From positions 1-64,000 of the forward strand of contig JASCOF010000008.1 of NCBI GenBank assembly GCA_029960065.1: a DNA stretch of 64,000 nt, written 5' to 3'. The position numbers were made by a program, and so were the translations under genes. Each line of letters opens with the position of its first letter. Position 1 is the first letter of the stretch. Shown one piece after another: positions 8,854-17,595 of the stretch. A model generated the notes under the pieces. It did not search any database, was not told the DNA's origin, and saw only the letters and a list, made by a program, of their open reading frames with translations. This DNA comes from Flavobacteriaceae bacterium PS02336 (GTDB lineage Bacteria; Bacteroidota; Bacteroidia; Flavobacteriales; Flavobacteriaceae).

Positions 8854-9282
8854 ATTTCTTTTTTTGATGCGAGAAAGAGATAAATCTAAAATTTTATCAA
8901 ATTATCATTTTGCCTTATTTTTAGTTTATGGTAATAAAAAAATAACCATTTTTTAATGACTAATTTTATAAAATCTAAAAACCAGTTTTCATTATTTACA
9001 TAAAAAATGATTAAAAAATTGTAGTTTATTTCTTTCTTTTTGGTCTTTTTTGCTTAAAATTTATATAAAATTCAATTTTTTTTGACCTAAATTTTTAATT
9101 TTTTAAGCTAAAAATTAGTCATGAAAATCTTTTGGAATCCATTAGTATAGTTGGGATTAAAGCCAATTCAAGTTTTGCACTTAAAATGGTAAAGTGTTGA
9201 TATATAGCATATTTTGAAAATGTCTTATCTTTGCACCGTAGAAATTTCAAGAGGGTGACAGCGTTTTGAAGAAAAACAATTT
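8854..9282. other. Long AT-rich intergenic region
   Basis: 429 nt with no credible gene. It is mostly A/T runs (for example around 9040-9100), with no stable hairpin. The only recognisable signal is the promoter box near its right end (9226-9233). A short unstructured leader of about 45 nt runs from the expected start site to the next gene. Confidence 0.6.
9226..9233 (+). promoter_or_regulatory. Putative -7 box for the lysozyme-like gene
   Basis: TATCTTTG followed by CA is an exact TAnnTTTG match. It is 50 nt before the start codon at 9283. TTG triplets upstream are not at ideal spacing. Confidence 0.6.
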
Positions 9283-9924
9283 ATGATAAAGAAATGGTAT
9301 TTTTATGCGAGTTTAGTCGTTATTATTACATTTTTAAGTTTGGGATTTATTCCCTCAAATCACGAAACCAAACCTTGGTTTTTAATTGAAAAAACAGATG
9401 GATCTGAATACATTTTTCCATCAAAAGAGAAAGATGATTATCCAAAAATCACCAACGTTCCATTCACAGGAAATCGTCTAATAGGATTTAAAGAAGCAGT
9501 TGCTTTTAAGGAATCACAAGGGCAATACAGACTAGTAAACACTCTTGGTTATATGGGTAAATATCAATTTGGTTCTAAAGCTTTAAGAGCAATCGGAATT
9601 AATGATAACAAAGCCTTTTTAAAAGATCCTGCCTTACAAGAAAAAGCTTTTCTTACTTTGCTAGCCAAAAACAAATGGATTTTACGCTACGAAATCAAAA
9701 AGTATGAAGGCAAAATTATCAATGGTATTGAAATTACCGAATCTGGAATTTTAGCTGCAGCGCATTTAGGTGGTGCAGGTTCTGTAAAGAATTTTTTCAA
9801 GAATAATGGAAGCAGACATTTTAGAGATGCTTTCGGGACTTCTTTGAAAAGCTATATGAAAAATTTTGCAGGTTACGATCTTTCTTATATAGAAGCAGAT
9901 AGTAACGCAACAGTAAACGACTAA
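9283..9924 (+). CDS. Exported lysozyme-like / transglycosylase-like protein
   Basis: A 213-residue protein with an N-terminal membrane helix or signal (about residues 6-24). The central part FKESQGQYRLVNTLGYMGKYQFG resembles the catalytic entry of lysozyme-fold muramidases and lytic transglycosylases, where a Glu in an ES motif (about residue 79) is followed by a Tyr/Gln-rich YMGKYQFG. AAAHLGGAGSVKNF (about residues 164-177) resembles the later part of the same fold. A peptidoglycan-cutting role in the periplasm is inferred from these motifs only. It has its own promoter box and a strong terminator, so it is probably monocistronic. Confidence 0.6.
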   Translation: MIKKWYFYASLVVIITFLSLGFIPSNHETKPWFLIEKTDGSEYIFPSKEKDDYPKITNVPFTGNRLIGFKEAVAFKESQGQYRLVNTLGYMGKYQFGSKALRAIGINDNKAFLKDPALQEKAFLTLLAKNKWILRYEIKKYEGKIINGIEITESGILAAAHLGGAGSVKNFFKNNGSRHFRDAFGTSLKSYMKNFAGYDLSYIEADSNATVND

Positions 9925-9928
9925 ATTA

Positions 9929-9969
9929 AAAGAGGTTGTTTCACAACAGTGAAACAACCTCTTTTTCTG
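9929..9969. terminator. Strong bidirectional terminator
   Basis: AAGAGGTTGTTTCAC and GTGAAACAACCTCTT form a 15-16-bp perfect stem with loop AACA (9945-9948), followed by TTTTT on the plus strand. It also has T-rich sequence on the minus strand and so could end mutB transcription. Confidence 0.92.
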
Positions 9970-10045
9970 TTTTTTTTCTTTCGTCTCGAAATTTTTATTC
10001 ATTTTTCAAAACGCTAATCTGAAAACCGAGATTGATACTGTAGAC

Positions 10046-12181
10046 TTAATCTATCAATGCTTCTAAAATTTTAATAGCAGCTTCACTTATCTTGGTTCCG
10101 GGACCAAAAACAGCAGAAGCTCCAGCATCAAACAAGAATTGATAGTCCTGAGACGGGATTACGCCGCCAACAATTACCATTATATCTTCACGGTCGTGTT
10201 TTTTTAATTCTTCTATAACTTGTGGGACCAAAGTTTTATGTCCGGCAGCCAAAGATGAAACGCCTAAAATGTGTACATCATTCTCCACTGCTTGTTTTGC
10301 TGCTTCGGCTGGAGTTTGAAATAAAGGTCCAATGTCCACATCAAAACCTACATCGGCATAACCTGTTGCAACAACTTTTGCACCGCGATCGTGGCCGTCT
10401 TGTCCCATTTTTGCAATCATAATTCTAGGACGTCTTCCTTCTTGTTTAGCAAAAACATCTGCTAGTTGTTTTGCTTTTTCAAAATTCTCGTCATTTTTTA
10501 TTGCTGCACTGTACACACCGCTAAAAGATTTGATTTGTGCTTTAAAACGGCCAAAAACAGTTTCCAATGCATTACTGATTTCACCCAAAGTTGCTCTGTT
10601 TCTAGCAGCTTCAATTGCAATTTCTAATAAGTTGCCTTGACCTGTTTGTGCACAAACGATTAATTTTTCTAGTGAATTATTTACTTTTTGTGAATCTCTG
10701 GTTTCTTTTATTTGTTCCAGACGTTCGACTTGTTGTTTACGAACCAATTGATTGTCGACATCTAAAATATCCAAAGGATCTTCTTTTTCTAGTCGGTATT
10801 TGTTTACACCGACAATAATATCTTGTCCGCTGTCAATACGAGCTTGTTTTCTTGCAGCCGCTTCCTCGATTCGAAGCTTCGGAATTCCCGCTTCAATAGC
10901 TTTTGTCATTCCGCCTAATTCTTCAACTTCTTCAATTAGCTTCCAAGTTTTTTCTGTAATTTCATTTGTTAAACTTTCAACATAATAACTTCCTGCCCAT
11001 GGATCTACTGTTTTAGTTATTTTAGTTTCCTCTTGAAGGAAAATTTGTGTATTACGTGCAATTCTTGCCGAGAAATCTGTCGGAAGTGCAATTGCTTCAT
11101 CTAAAGCATTTGTATGAAGAGATTGTGTTCCGCCAAAAACAGCTGCGGAAGCTTCAATACAAGTTCTGGCAACATTATTAAAAGGATCTTGTTCGGTTAA
11201 ACTCCAACCGCTGGTTTGGCAGTGCGTTCTTAAAGCAAGAGATTTATCACTTTTTGGATTAAATTGCTGTAATAGTTTTGCCCAAATCATTCGTCCAGCT
11301 CTCATTTTAGCAATTTCCATAAAATGATTCATACCAATTGCCCAAAAGAAAGACAATCTTGGAGCAAATTCGTCAATGGTCATTCCTGTTGATAATCCAG
11401 TTCTAATATATTCTAAACCATCTGCTAAAGTATATGCCAATTCAATATCTGCAGTTGCTCCTGCTTCCTGCATATGATAACCAGAAATAGAGATAGAATT
11501 GAACTTCGGCATTTTTTTGCTTGTAAATTCAAAAATATCTGCAATTATTTTCATAGAAGGAGTTGGCGGATAGATATACGTATTTCGTACCATAAACTCT
11601 TTCAAAATATCATTCTGAATGGTTCCAGCTAGTTTTTCTGGACTAACGCCTTGTTCTTCTGCCGCAACAATATAAAAAGCCATAATAGGCAGAACAGCTC
11701 CATTCATAGTCATAGAAACTGACATTTCATCTAGCGGAATCTGGTCGAAAAGCACTTTCATGTCTTCTACAGAATCTATTGCTACACCAGCTTTTCCGAC
11801 ATCGCCGACAACTCTTTCATGATCTGAGTCGTAACCACGATGCGTTGGAAGATCAAAAGCAATGGAAAGTCCTTTTTGTCCTGCTGCTAAATTTTTTCTG
11901 TAAAAGGCATTGCTTTCTTCCGCTGTCGAAAATCCTGCATATTGACGAATTGTCCACGGACGTCTCACGTACATTGTCGCATAAGGACCACGTAAATTAG
12001 GCGCAAAACCAGCTCCAAAATCAAGAAATTCTAAATCTTCGATATCTTTCTCTGAATAGTTTTTTTTGATTTCAATTCCTTCTGCTGTTGTAAAGTTATC
12101 TGCCAAGTTTTCTAATTCTTGATTTTCGACTTTCGACTTTTGACTATGAAGATTTATATGTTTTAGGTCTTTTCTTGTCAT
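10046..12181 (-). CDS. mutB: Methylmalonyl-CoA mutase, large (catalytic) subunit
   Basis: A 711-residue adenosylcobalamin-dependent mutase interconverting (R)-methylmalonyl-CoA and succinyl-CoA. The N-terminal TIM barrel has FLDFGAGFAPNLRGPYATMY and GLSIAFDLPTHRGYDSD near the start. The C-terminal B12-binding domain (about residues 580-711) holds MGQDGHDRG with the cobalt-ligating His at about 597, then SSLAAGHKTLVP and VIVGGVIP. It follows mutA by 41 nt on the same strand, giving the usual heterodimer gene pair. The pathway handles propionyl-CoA or methylmalonyl-CoA; the partner GTPase MeaB is encoded far away at 56.2-57.3 kb. Confidence 0.97.
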   Translation of the reverse strand: MTRKDLKHINLHSQKSKVENQELENLADNFTTAEGIEIKKNYSEKDIEDLEFLDFGAGFAPNLRGPYATMYVRRPWTIRQYAGFSTAEESNAFYRKNLAAGQKGLSIAFDLPTHRGYDSDHERVVGDVGKAGVAIDSVEDMKVLFDQIPLDEMSVSMTMNGAVLPIMAFYIVAAEEQGVSPEKLAGTIQNDILKEFMVRNTYIYPPTPSMKIIADIFEFTSKKMPKFNSISISGYHMQEAGATADIELAYTLADGLEYIRTGLSTGMTIDEFAPRLSFFWAIGMNHFMEIAKMRAGRMIWAKLLQQFNPKSDKSLALRTHCQTSGWSLTEQDPFNNVARTCIEASAAVFGGTQSLHTNALDEAIALPTDFSARIARNTQIFLQEETKITKTVDPWAGSYYVESLTNEITEKTWKLIEEVEELGGMTKAIEAGIPKLRIEEAAARKQARIDSGQDIIVGVNKYRLEKEDPLDILDVDNQLVRKQQVERLEQIKETRDSQKVNNSLEKLIVCAQTGQGNLLEIAIEAARNRATLGEISNALETVFGRFKAQIKSFSGVYSAAIKNDENFEKAKQLADVFAKQEGRRPRIMIAKMGQDGHDRGAKVVATGYADVGFDVDIGPLFQTPAEAAKQAVENDVHILGVSSLAAGHKTLVPQVIEELKKHDREDIMVIVGGVIPSQDYQFLFDAGASAVFGPGTKISEAAIKILEALID

Positions 12182-12222
12182 TGAGACACTTTTTGAATTT
12201 GTAATTAATTACGCTTTAGATT

Positions 12223-13587
12223 TTATTCCTGCTCCAATCTTTCTTGCTCCATCTTCTCAGCCAATCTTTTTTCGATTATAGGCGTAATTAAGGTTTTTCT
12301 TGGTTTTATTTTTACGAAAGGAAACAATTCCAAATCGTGTTTCATTCTGTCTTCTCTGTTTGGATATTTATTTGTTCCCAAAAGAACTTCTTTTTTAGAA
12401 TCAAACAATTCTTGCTCTTTGCTGGCACTTTCCTGAATTTTCTTTTTGATTGTGCCGTCGTTTAAAAGCTTTAAGAAACCTCCGTTTGCTTCAATATCTT
12501 TAAATAAAGTCAAACTTTTTTCAGCCAATTGCATGGTTAAACTTTCAATGTAATAACTTCCGTCGGCTGGATTGTTTACTTTATCAAAATAGCTTTCATG
12601 TTTTAAAATCAAAAGCTGATTTCTGGCAATACGATCGCCAAATTCATTGTCTTTATGATATAATGAGTCGTATGGCAAATTGGCAATGGCATCTGCACCG
12701 CCTAAAATTGCCGACATACATTCGGTTGTAGTACGAAGCATGTTAACATTATAATCGTAAATGGTTTTATTGCGTTTTGTTGGCGTCACCAAAAAATGAC
12801 ATTCTATTTTAGAATTGTATTCTGCTGCAATCAAATCAAAAAGCATTCTCAAAGCTCGAAGTTTTGCAATTTCGAAGAAATAATTGGTTCCAACTGATAT
12901 TTGAAAAACAATTGGTTTTGAAAAATCGGAGAAACGATTCAAATATTCGTTTGCATGCGCGAGACTATAAGCAATTTGCTGCGTAATGTTGGCTCCAGAA
13001 TTTTGATATAAACCTAAATCTACACTCAGCAGATTCAAATTGGTTGTATTTTTAAAAAGTAAATCTAAAGTTTCAAAGTTATTTTTCTCTGAAGTTGTAA
13101 ACCAATTTCCATCTTTTGCCAATTGTCCGATTGGATCAAAATTACAATAAAACTGCGCTTTTTTCTGAATCGAAATAGTATCTAATTTTTTAACGAAATC
13201 GATTGAGATAAAATTGAAATTAAAGTAAACGATTTTATCTTCTAAAGGAAGATTATTTAATAATTTTTCAATATCAATTTTGCCGTTTTCTATAGTAAAA
13301 CGAAGGCTTTCGGCGCCTCTTTCTAAAGTATTTAAAGCGCGTTCAACAGATTTTTCTAAATCGAAAACAAAGATATTCTGGCAGATTTTAAAATCTGAGG
13401 CTTTCGTATTTACATTTGCAGCTTTTGTAAATTCATCACTGTGATAAAAAGGCTTTACCTGAATATCTTCGGGCGAATTCCAAATAACAGTTTGATTGTA
13501 ATCGGCTCCATCTAATTCAAACTGAATTTTTTGTTTCCATTGTTTGGATGAAATCGGATTAAAATCGTCGAATAGGTTAGTGGCCAT
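12223..13587 (-). CDS. mutA: Methylmalonyl-CoA mutase, small subunit
   Basis: A 454-residue homologue of the mutase barrel that lacks the C-terminal B12-binding domain: there is no DxHxxG motif and the protein ends in a charged tail. It shows mutase landmarks such as FSKPIVFQISVGTNYFFEIAKLRALR and NPADGSYYIESLTMQLAEK. In heterodimeric mutases this chain is non-catalytic and stabilises the large subunit. It begins 14 nt after the FtsB/DivIC-like gene and is followed by mutB, so the three are probably one transcript. It is shorter than many MutA chains (about 600 residues), as is common in Bacteroidota. Confidence 0.93.
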   Translation of the reverse strand: MATNLFDDFNPISSKQWKQKIQFELDGADYNQTVIWNSPEDIQVKPFYHSDEFTKAANVNTKASDFKICQNIFVFDLEKSVERALNTLERGAESLRFTIENGKIDIEKLLNNLPLEDKIVYFNFNFISIDFVKKLDTISIQKKAQFYCNFDPIGQLAKDGNWFTTSEKNNFETLDLLFKNTTNLNLLSVDLGLYQNSGANITQQIAYSLAHANEYLNRFSDFSKPIVFQISVGTNYFFEIAKLRALRMLFDLIAAEYNSKIECHFLVTPTKRNKTIYDYNVNMLRTTTECMSAILGGADAIANLPYDSLYHKDNEFGDRIARNQLLILKHESYFDKVNNPADGSYYIESLTMQLAEKSLTLFKDIEANGGFLKLLNDGTIKKKIQESASKEQELFDSKKEVLLGTNKYPNREDRMKHDLELFPFVKIKPRKTLITPIIEKRLAEKMEQERLEQE

Positions 13588-13601
13588 TTTATTTTGTTTG
13601 A

Positions 13602-13934
13602 TTATTCTTTATCTTGAATAGTGTCTCCTTCAAATTGTATAATGTAAATATCTTCGCTGTCTTTCTTCATGAAATATTTCTCGCGTGCATATTTCTCAAT
13701 TTGTTCCGGATTTTTGAGCTGTTTGATCTGCTCCTGATCTTTTTTAATTTCTTCCTGATAATACTTTTTATTATCCTGAAGCTCATTTATCTGTCCGTCT
13801 AAGAAGCGATGATCAAAATAGGAGTAATTGTCTAAAAATAACATCCAGACCACAAAAAACAGTAAAACCCAAACGTATTTGTTTCCAAGGTATTTAAACC
13901 ATTTTTTGTCTTTGTATGGAATTTTAAATTTCAT
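13602..13934 (-). CDS. FtsB/DivIC-type septum formation initiator
   Basis: A 110-residue bitopic membrane protein. A short cytoplasmic start (MKFKIPYKDKKWFKYLGNKY) leads into one membrane helix (about residues 20-36), then a coiled coil (about 40-80, ELQDNKKYYQEEIKKDQEQIKQL). A conserved tail EQIEKYAREKYFMKKDSEDIYII is typical of the DivIC/FtsB family. The family links FtsL and FtsQ/DivIB in the divisome. It is followed 14 nt later by mutA. Its presence ahead of a metabolic operon is odd functionally but is an arrangement I recall from flavobacteria. Confidence 0.88.
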   Translation of the reverse strand: MKFKIPYKDKKWFKYLGNKYVWVLLFFVVWMLFLDNYSYFDHRFLDGQINELQDNKKYYQEEIKKDQEQIKQLKNPEQIEKYAREKYFMKKDSEDIYIIQFEGDTIQDKE

Positions 13935-13972
13935 TTTTAACTACTATTTCTTTTGAATATGATTGGTCTTTT

Positions 13973-14119
13973 CTAGCCCCGATAGCCCCGAAGCTTCTGG
14001 AGGAAATCCTTTTGTGTCTCGTTTCTTTAACGAGACACAAAAGATTACTTCACTTAATTTTTATTTCAATCTGAGTTCAGTGAACTTCGTTTGAAACGAA
14101 TAGCGGGAAACAGCTCCTA
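13973..14119 (+). ncRNA. Candidate Flavo-1 structured RNA, copy 1
   Basis: The block begins CTAGCCCCGATAG, continues with GGAAATCCTTT, and ends GAATAGCGGGAAACAGCTCC. These are the end signatures I associate with the Flavo-1 RNA motif of Flavobacteria. Inside is a perfect hairpin, TTTTGTGTCTCGTT with AACGAGACACAAAA around TCTTT. A second block at 50512-50657 shares both ends while the middle differs. It lies between udk and the FtsB-like gene, antisense to both, so it could be an independent transcript. The family name and strand are from memory. Confidence 0.55.
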
Positions 14120-14148
14120 ATTATTATGGTTTAAATTTACGATAAAAA

Positions 14149-14757
14149 TTATGAAATTCTCTGATTAATTACAGCGCGAACCACATCAATTGCTACTGTA
14201 TTGTATTTGTCATTCGGGATAATGATGTCTGCAAAAGCTTTAGATGGTTCTATAAATTGCTCGTGCATAGGTTTTAAAGTGGTTTGGTAACGGTTTAAAA
14301 CTTCATCGATATCACGCCCGCGTTCTGAAATATCTCTTTTTAATCGACGGATTAATCTTTCATCAGAATCTGCGTGAACAAAGATCTTAATGTCGAACAT
14401 ATCACGTAATTCGGGATTGGTCAAAATTAAAATACCTTCAACAATCATTACTTTTCTAGGATGAGTCGAAACTGTATCATCAGTTCTATTGTGCTGAACG
14501 AATGAATAAACAGGCTGATCGATAGTTTCACCAGCTTTTAAAGCTTTTAGATGTTTTTCCAGCAATTCAAAATCGATAGCGCGAGGATGGTCAAAATTGA
14601 TTAATGCTCTTTCGTCAAAAGACAAATTGGTTGTTTCTTTGTAATACGAATCTTGAGAAATCACACCAACTTCTGTATGTGGCAATTCATTCATGATTTG
14701 GTGTACAACCGTTGTTTTTCCACTTCCTGTTCCTCCTGCAATTCCAATAATGAGCAT
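14149..14757 (-). CDS. udk: Uridine kinase
   Basis: A 202-residue cytoplasmic P-loop kinase phosphorylating uridine and cytidine to UMP/CMP in pyrimidine salvage. The Walker A motif GIAGGTGSGKTT is at residues 5-16. Other family marks are SQDSYYK, NFDHPRAID, the EGIL segment and RRLKRDISERGRDIDEVL. Full length for the family. A candidate -7 box lies 27 nt upstream. The downstream spacer holds the Flavo-1-like block on the opposite strand. Confidence 0.96.
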   Translation of the reverse strand: MLIIGIAGGTGSGKTTVVHQIMNELPHTEVGVISQDSYYKETTNLSFDERALINFDHPRAIDFELLEKHLKALKAGETIDQPVYSFVQHNRTDDTVSTHPRKVMIVEGILILTNPELRDMFDIKIFVHADSDERLIRRLKRDISERGRDIDEVLNRYQTTLKPMHEQFIEPSKAFADIIIPNDKYNTVAIDVVRAVINQRIS

Positions 14758-14783
14758 AAAATTTTTGTTTGATATTTGTTTGA

Positions 14784-14791
14784 CAAAAATA
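14784..14791 (-). promoter_or_regulatory. Putative udk -7 box
   Basis: The minus-strand sequence TATTTTTG fits TAnnTTTG and lies 27 nt before the udk ATG. The -33 element is not clear. Confidence 0.5.
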
Positions 14792-14922
14792 ATAATTTAA
14801 CTGAATTGCTAAACACTTAATATAATTTAACCATATAAGTAGTTTAAGTAAATTTAAGCTAAAAGATATTTAAACAAAATGTTACTTAACTGAAATTATA
14901 GTACTTATATAGTGAAAAAGAT

Positions 14923-14955
14923 AAAAAAAATCCCGAAAGTAAACCTTCGGGATTT
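14923..14955 (-). terminator. Terminator of the SDR gene
   Basis: AAATCCCGAAG (14928-14938) and CTTCGGGATTT (14945-14955) form a perfect stem. On the minus strand it is followed by eight T. It lies 55 nt after the SDR stop. Confidence 0.9.
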
Positions 14956-15009
14956 CGTGCAATCAGTATAGTTTTAAAAAAATATTCTGAATTTAGTAAG
15001 CACTTGTAA

Positions 15010-15891
15010 TTATTTATTCTTTTTAGCTTTTATCATCATTTCAAGCTGATCCCAAAGTTCTTCTGGAATTGCTTCTAATAAATTGAATTGTCCCGCACCT
15101 TTCAGCCATTCACCTCCGTCAATCGTAATTACATCTCCATTGATGTACGATGAAAAATCGGAAACTAAATAAGCAGCCAAATTGGCTAATTCTTGGTGAT
15201 CTCCAACTCTTTTTAATGGCACTTTTTTAGCCATGTCAAATTTTTCTGCCAAATCTCCTGGCAATAATCTATCCCAAGCCCCTTTTGTTGGGAAAGGTCC
15301 CGGAGCAATTGCGTTAGAACGAATTCCGTATTTTGCCCATTCTACTGCAAGACTTCTTGTCATTGCTAGAACTCCAGCTTTTGCCGTAGCACTAGGAACA
15401 ACATAAGCAGATCCTGTCCAAGCGTAAGTAGTTACTATATTTAAAATCGTTGCCGAAGTTTGTTTCGTATCGATCCAGTGTTTTCCAAATGCTAATGTGC
15501 AGTTTTTAGAACCTTTTAGTACAATATCAATAACGGTATCAAAGGCATTTGCAGATAATCTTTCGGTTGGCGAAATAAAATTTCCTGCAGCGTTATTTAA
15601 AAGAACATCCACTTTGCCGAAAACTTTTAAAGTTTCCTGAAGCATGTTTTCTACTTCTTCGTAATGACGAACATCACATTGTAGAGGAAGACATTTACCT
15701 CCGGTCTGGCTTTCCAGTTCGGCAGCTGTAGTTTTTAACTTTTCGAGGTCTCTAGAAGTTATCGCTACTTGAGCTCCTAATTCGAGAAAATATTTGGTCA
15801 TAGCTTTGCCTAAACCGCTTCCGCCGCCTGTAACGACAATGACTTTGCCTTGTAAAGCATCATCACGTAACATTTTATCTGTATAGCTCAT
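15010..15891 (-). CDS. SDR oxidoreductase, 2,4-dienoyl-CoA reductase-like
   Basis: A 293-residue short-chain dehydrogenase. I use the ATG at 15891; a TTG six codons upstream is open but less likely. The NADP site GGGSGLGKAM is near residue 22 and NNAAGNF near residue 101. The standard YxxxK catalytic motif is absent: the position reads PSATAKAG, as in the dienoyl-CoA reductase (DECR) branch, where the Lys is kept but the Tyr is not in the usual place. That branch reduces 2,4-dienoyl-CoA during beta-oxidation of unsaturated fatty acids. The substrate is inferred from the motif. It has its own terminator and is separated from the aminotransferase gene by about 75 nt. Confidence 0.85.
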   Translation of the reverse strand: MSYTDKMLRDDALQGKVIVVTGGGSGLGKAMTKYFLELGAQVAITSRDLEKLKTTAAELESQTGGKCLPLQCDVRHYEEVENMLQETLKVFGKVDVLLNNAAGNFISPTERLSANAFDTVIDIVLKGSKNCTLAFGKHWIDTKQTSATILNIVTTYAWTGSAYVVPSATAKAGVLAMTRSLAVEWAKYGIRSNAIAPGPFPTKGAWDRLLPGDLAEKFDMAKKVPLKRVGDHQELANLAAYLVSDFSSYINGDVITIDGGEWLKGAGQFNLLEAIPEELWDQLEMMIKAKKNK

Positions 15892-15966
15892 ACTTTTCTT
15901 TTTTTGCAATATTAATTAAATAAAATAGGATGCGTGCATAATAATGTTATAAAATTTTAATAAACT

Positions 15967-17094
15967 TTATATTTTGCATAATTTTTTTGATGCAGACTCT
16001 AACGTGAAGTTGTCTTTGGCAAAGCAAAAACGAATTAATTTCTGGTCTTTGTGATCAGAATAAAAAGTTGAAATTGGAATTGCCGCAACGCCGTGATTTA
16101 TAATTAAATTTTTACAGAAAGTTACATCATCATCGTTTGAAATCTTCGCATAAGAAGCTACTTGGAAATAAGTTCCTTCGCAGGGCTTTAATTCAAATCG
16201 GCTGTTTTGAAGTAGTTTTTGAAAATAATCTCGTTTTTCTTGATAGAATTTTCCAAGTAAATCGACATCGACAATATCTAAATATTCGCTGATGGCAAAT
16301 TGTGAAATACTGTTTACACTGAAAACCAAAAATTGATGTACTTTTTTGATTTCTTTCATTAAATGCTCGGGAGCAATGGTATAACCAATTTTCCAGCCTG
16401 TTATATGGAATGATTTTCCGAAAGAAGAAACCATTATGCAGCGATCTAAAAGAAAACTTTTAGTATGGGCAGAAATATGTTTTTCTTCGAAAATAATGTA
16501 TTCGTAAACCTCGTCAGATAAAACTAGAATGTCTGGATATTTTTCAAGAAGTTTTTTTAGCTGAATAAAATCATTTTCAGTTAAAATTTTTCCCGTCGGA
16601 TTATGTGGATTATTGATAATTATCATCTTGCTTTTTGCAGAACACGCTTTTTCGATTGTTTCCCAATTTGGTGTATAATCATCATTTAAAGCCACTCGAA
16701 CGGGTTTTGCTTTGCAAAGTAAAACCGGAGATTCGTACGAATCGTAACTTGGGTCCAGAATAATTACTTCGTCGTTTTCTTTTACTAAAGCTAGAATTGT
16801 GGTAAAAATTCCTTGAGTTGCCCCAGCAGTTACCAAAAGTTCTAAATCAGGATTTATTGTTCTATTATAAGAATCTTGAATTAGCTTTGCAATTTTATTC
16901 ATCAACGGAGGATAACCTGCCATTGGTGTATATTGATGTACGTTTTCTTTCGCTAATCTGGCAACAATATCCGTTAACCTTTCATCAACAGGAAAATTTG
17001 GAAATCCCTGCGAAAGATTTATAGCATTGTATTCGGCCGCCATTTTTGACATTACCGTGAAAATGCTTGTGGTTACGTGTGGGAGTTTGCTCAT
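15967..17094 (-). CDS. PLP-dependent aminotransferase, methionine aminotransferase-like
   Basis: A 375-residue class I/II aminotransferase most like YbdL. Supporting marks: NLSQGFPNFPVDERL at the start, YTPMAGYPPL, TAGATQGIF, NPHNPTGK (carboxylate/PLP site), LSDEVYEYI, and the Schiff-base Lys in SSFGKSFHITGWKIGY at about residue 230. A conserved Arg occurs near the C-terminus (LIRFCFAKD). YbdL-type enzymes prefer methionine, histidine and phenylalanine as donors; a role in methionine salvage is possible but not shown here. It sits between the SDR and the secreted TonB-domain gene on the same strand. Confidence 0.9.
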   Translation of the reverse strand: MSKLPHVTTSIFTVMSKMAAEYNAINLSQGFPNFPVDERLTDIVARLAKENVHQYTPMAGYPPLMNKIAKLIQDSYNRTINPDLELLVTAGATQGIFTTILALVKENDEVIILDPSYDSYESPVLLCKAKPVRVALNDDYTPNWETIEKACSAKSKMIIINNPHNPTGKILTENDFIQLKKLLEKYPDILVLSDEVYEYIIFEEKHISAHTKSFLLDRCIMVSSFGKSFHITGWKIGYTIAPEHLMKEIKKVHQFLVFSVNSISQFAISEYLDIVDVDLLGKFYQEKRDYFQKLLQNSRFELKPCEGTYFQVASYAKISNDDDVTFCKNLIINHGVAAIPISTFYSDHKDQKLIRFCFAKDNFTLESASKKLCKI

Positions 17095-17140
17095 GATGAA
17101 GTTTGGTTTTGGGGAAAACTTATATTTGAATAAAATAAGC

Positions 17141-17572
17141 TTAATTTATCACTATGGGAGTGGAAAAAAGAACTCTAACAATTTTGTTGTTTTGTTTTCC
17201 CGGACTCCATTTAGGAGATAGTTTTAAAACCCTTATAGCTTCCGCACCCGTTTCATAACCAAGGTCTCTTAATATTTTAATATCGCTTAATGATCCATCT
17301 TTTTCAATAATAAAAGTAGCATATATTCTTCCTTTTAAACCTTCTTTGGGACTTTTGAAATTTTGTTTTATAAAGGTGTTCATTGCGTCTAGTCCTCCAG
17401 GAAATTCAGGTTTTACTTCTAGTCCTGCGGTATTGTATATGTCTGTTGTTTCTTCAACTACTTCTTGCACTGGCATATAGTGTAAAGGTTCAGTTGTTTT
17501 GCTTTTTGTTTCTTTTTGAGAATACACACTTTGAACAAAACAGATTATGAATAAGATTAAAAACTTTTTCAT
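17141..17572 (-). CDS. Secreted protein with TonB C-terminal domain
   Basis: A 143-residue protein with a cleavable-looking signal peptide (MKKFLILFIICFVQSVYSQ). Residues about 55-143 resemble the TonB C-terminal domain: FPGGLDAMNTFIKQNF, then GRIYATFIIEKDGSLSDIKILRDLG and SPKWSPGKQNNKIVRV. It lacks the membrane anchor and proline-rich spacer of true TonB, so it is probably free in the periplasm and not an energy transducer on its own. Related stand-alone domains are frequent in Bacteroidota with unknown roles. It precedes the RsmI-like gene on the chromosome, with the same strand and a 23-nt gap from that gene's stop. Confidence 0.85.
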   Translation of the reverse strand: MKKFLILFIICFVQSVYSQKETKSKTTEPLHYMPVQEVVEETTDIYNTAGLEVKPEFPGGLDAMNTFIKQNFKSPKEGLKGRIYATFIIEKDGSLSDIKILRDLGYETGAEAIRVLKLSPKWSPGKQNNKIVRVLFSTPIVIN

Positions 17573-17595
17573 GATGATGAGATTTGAATGTTAAT

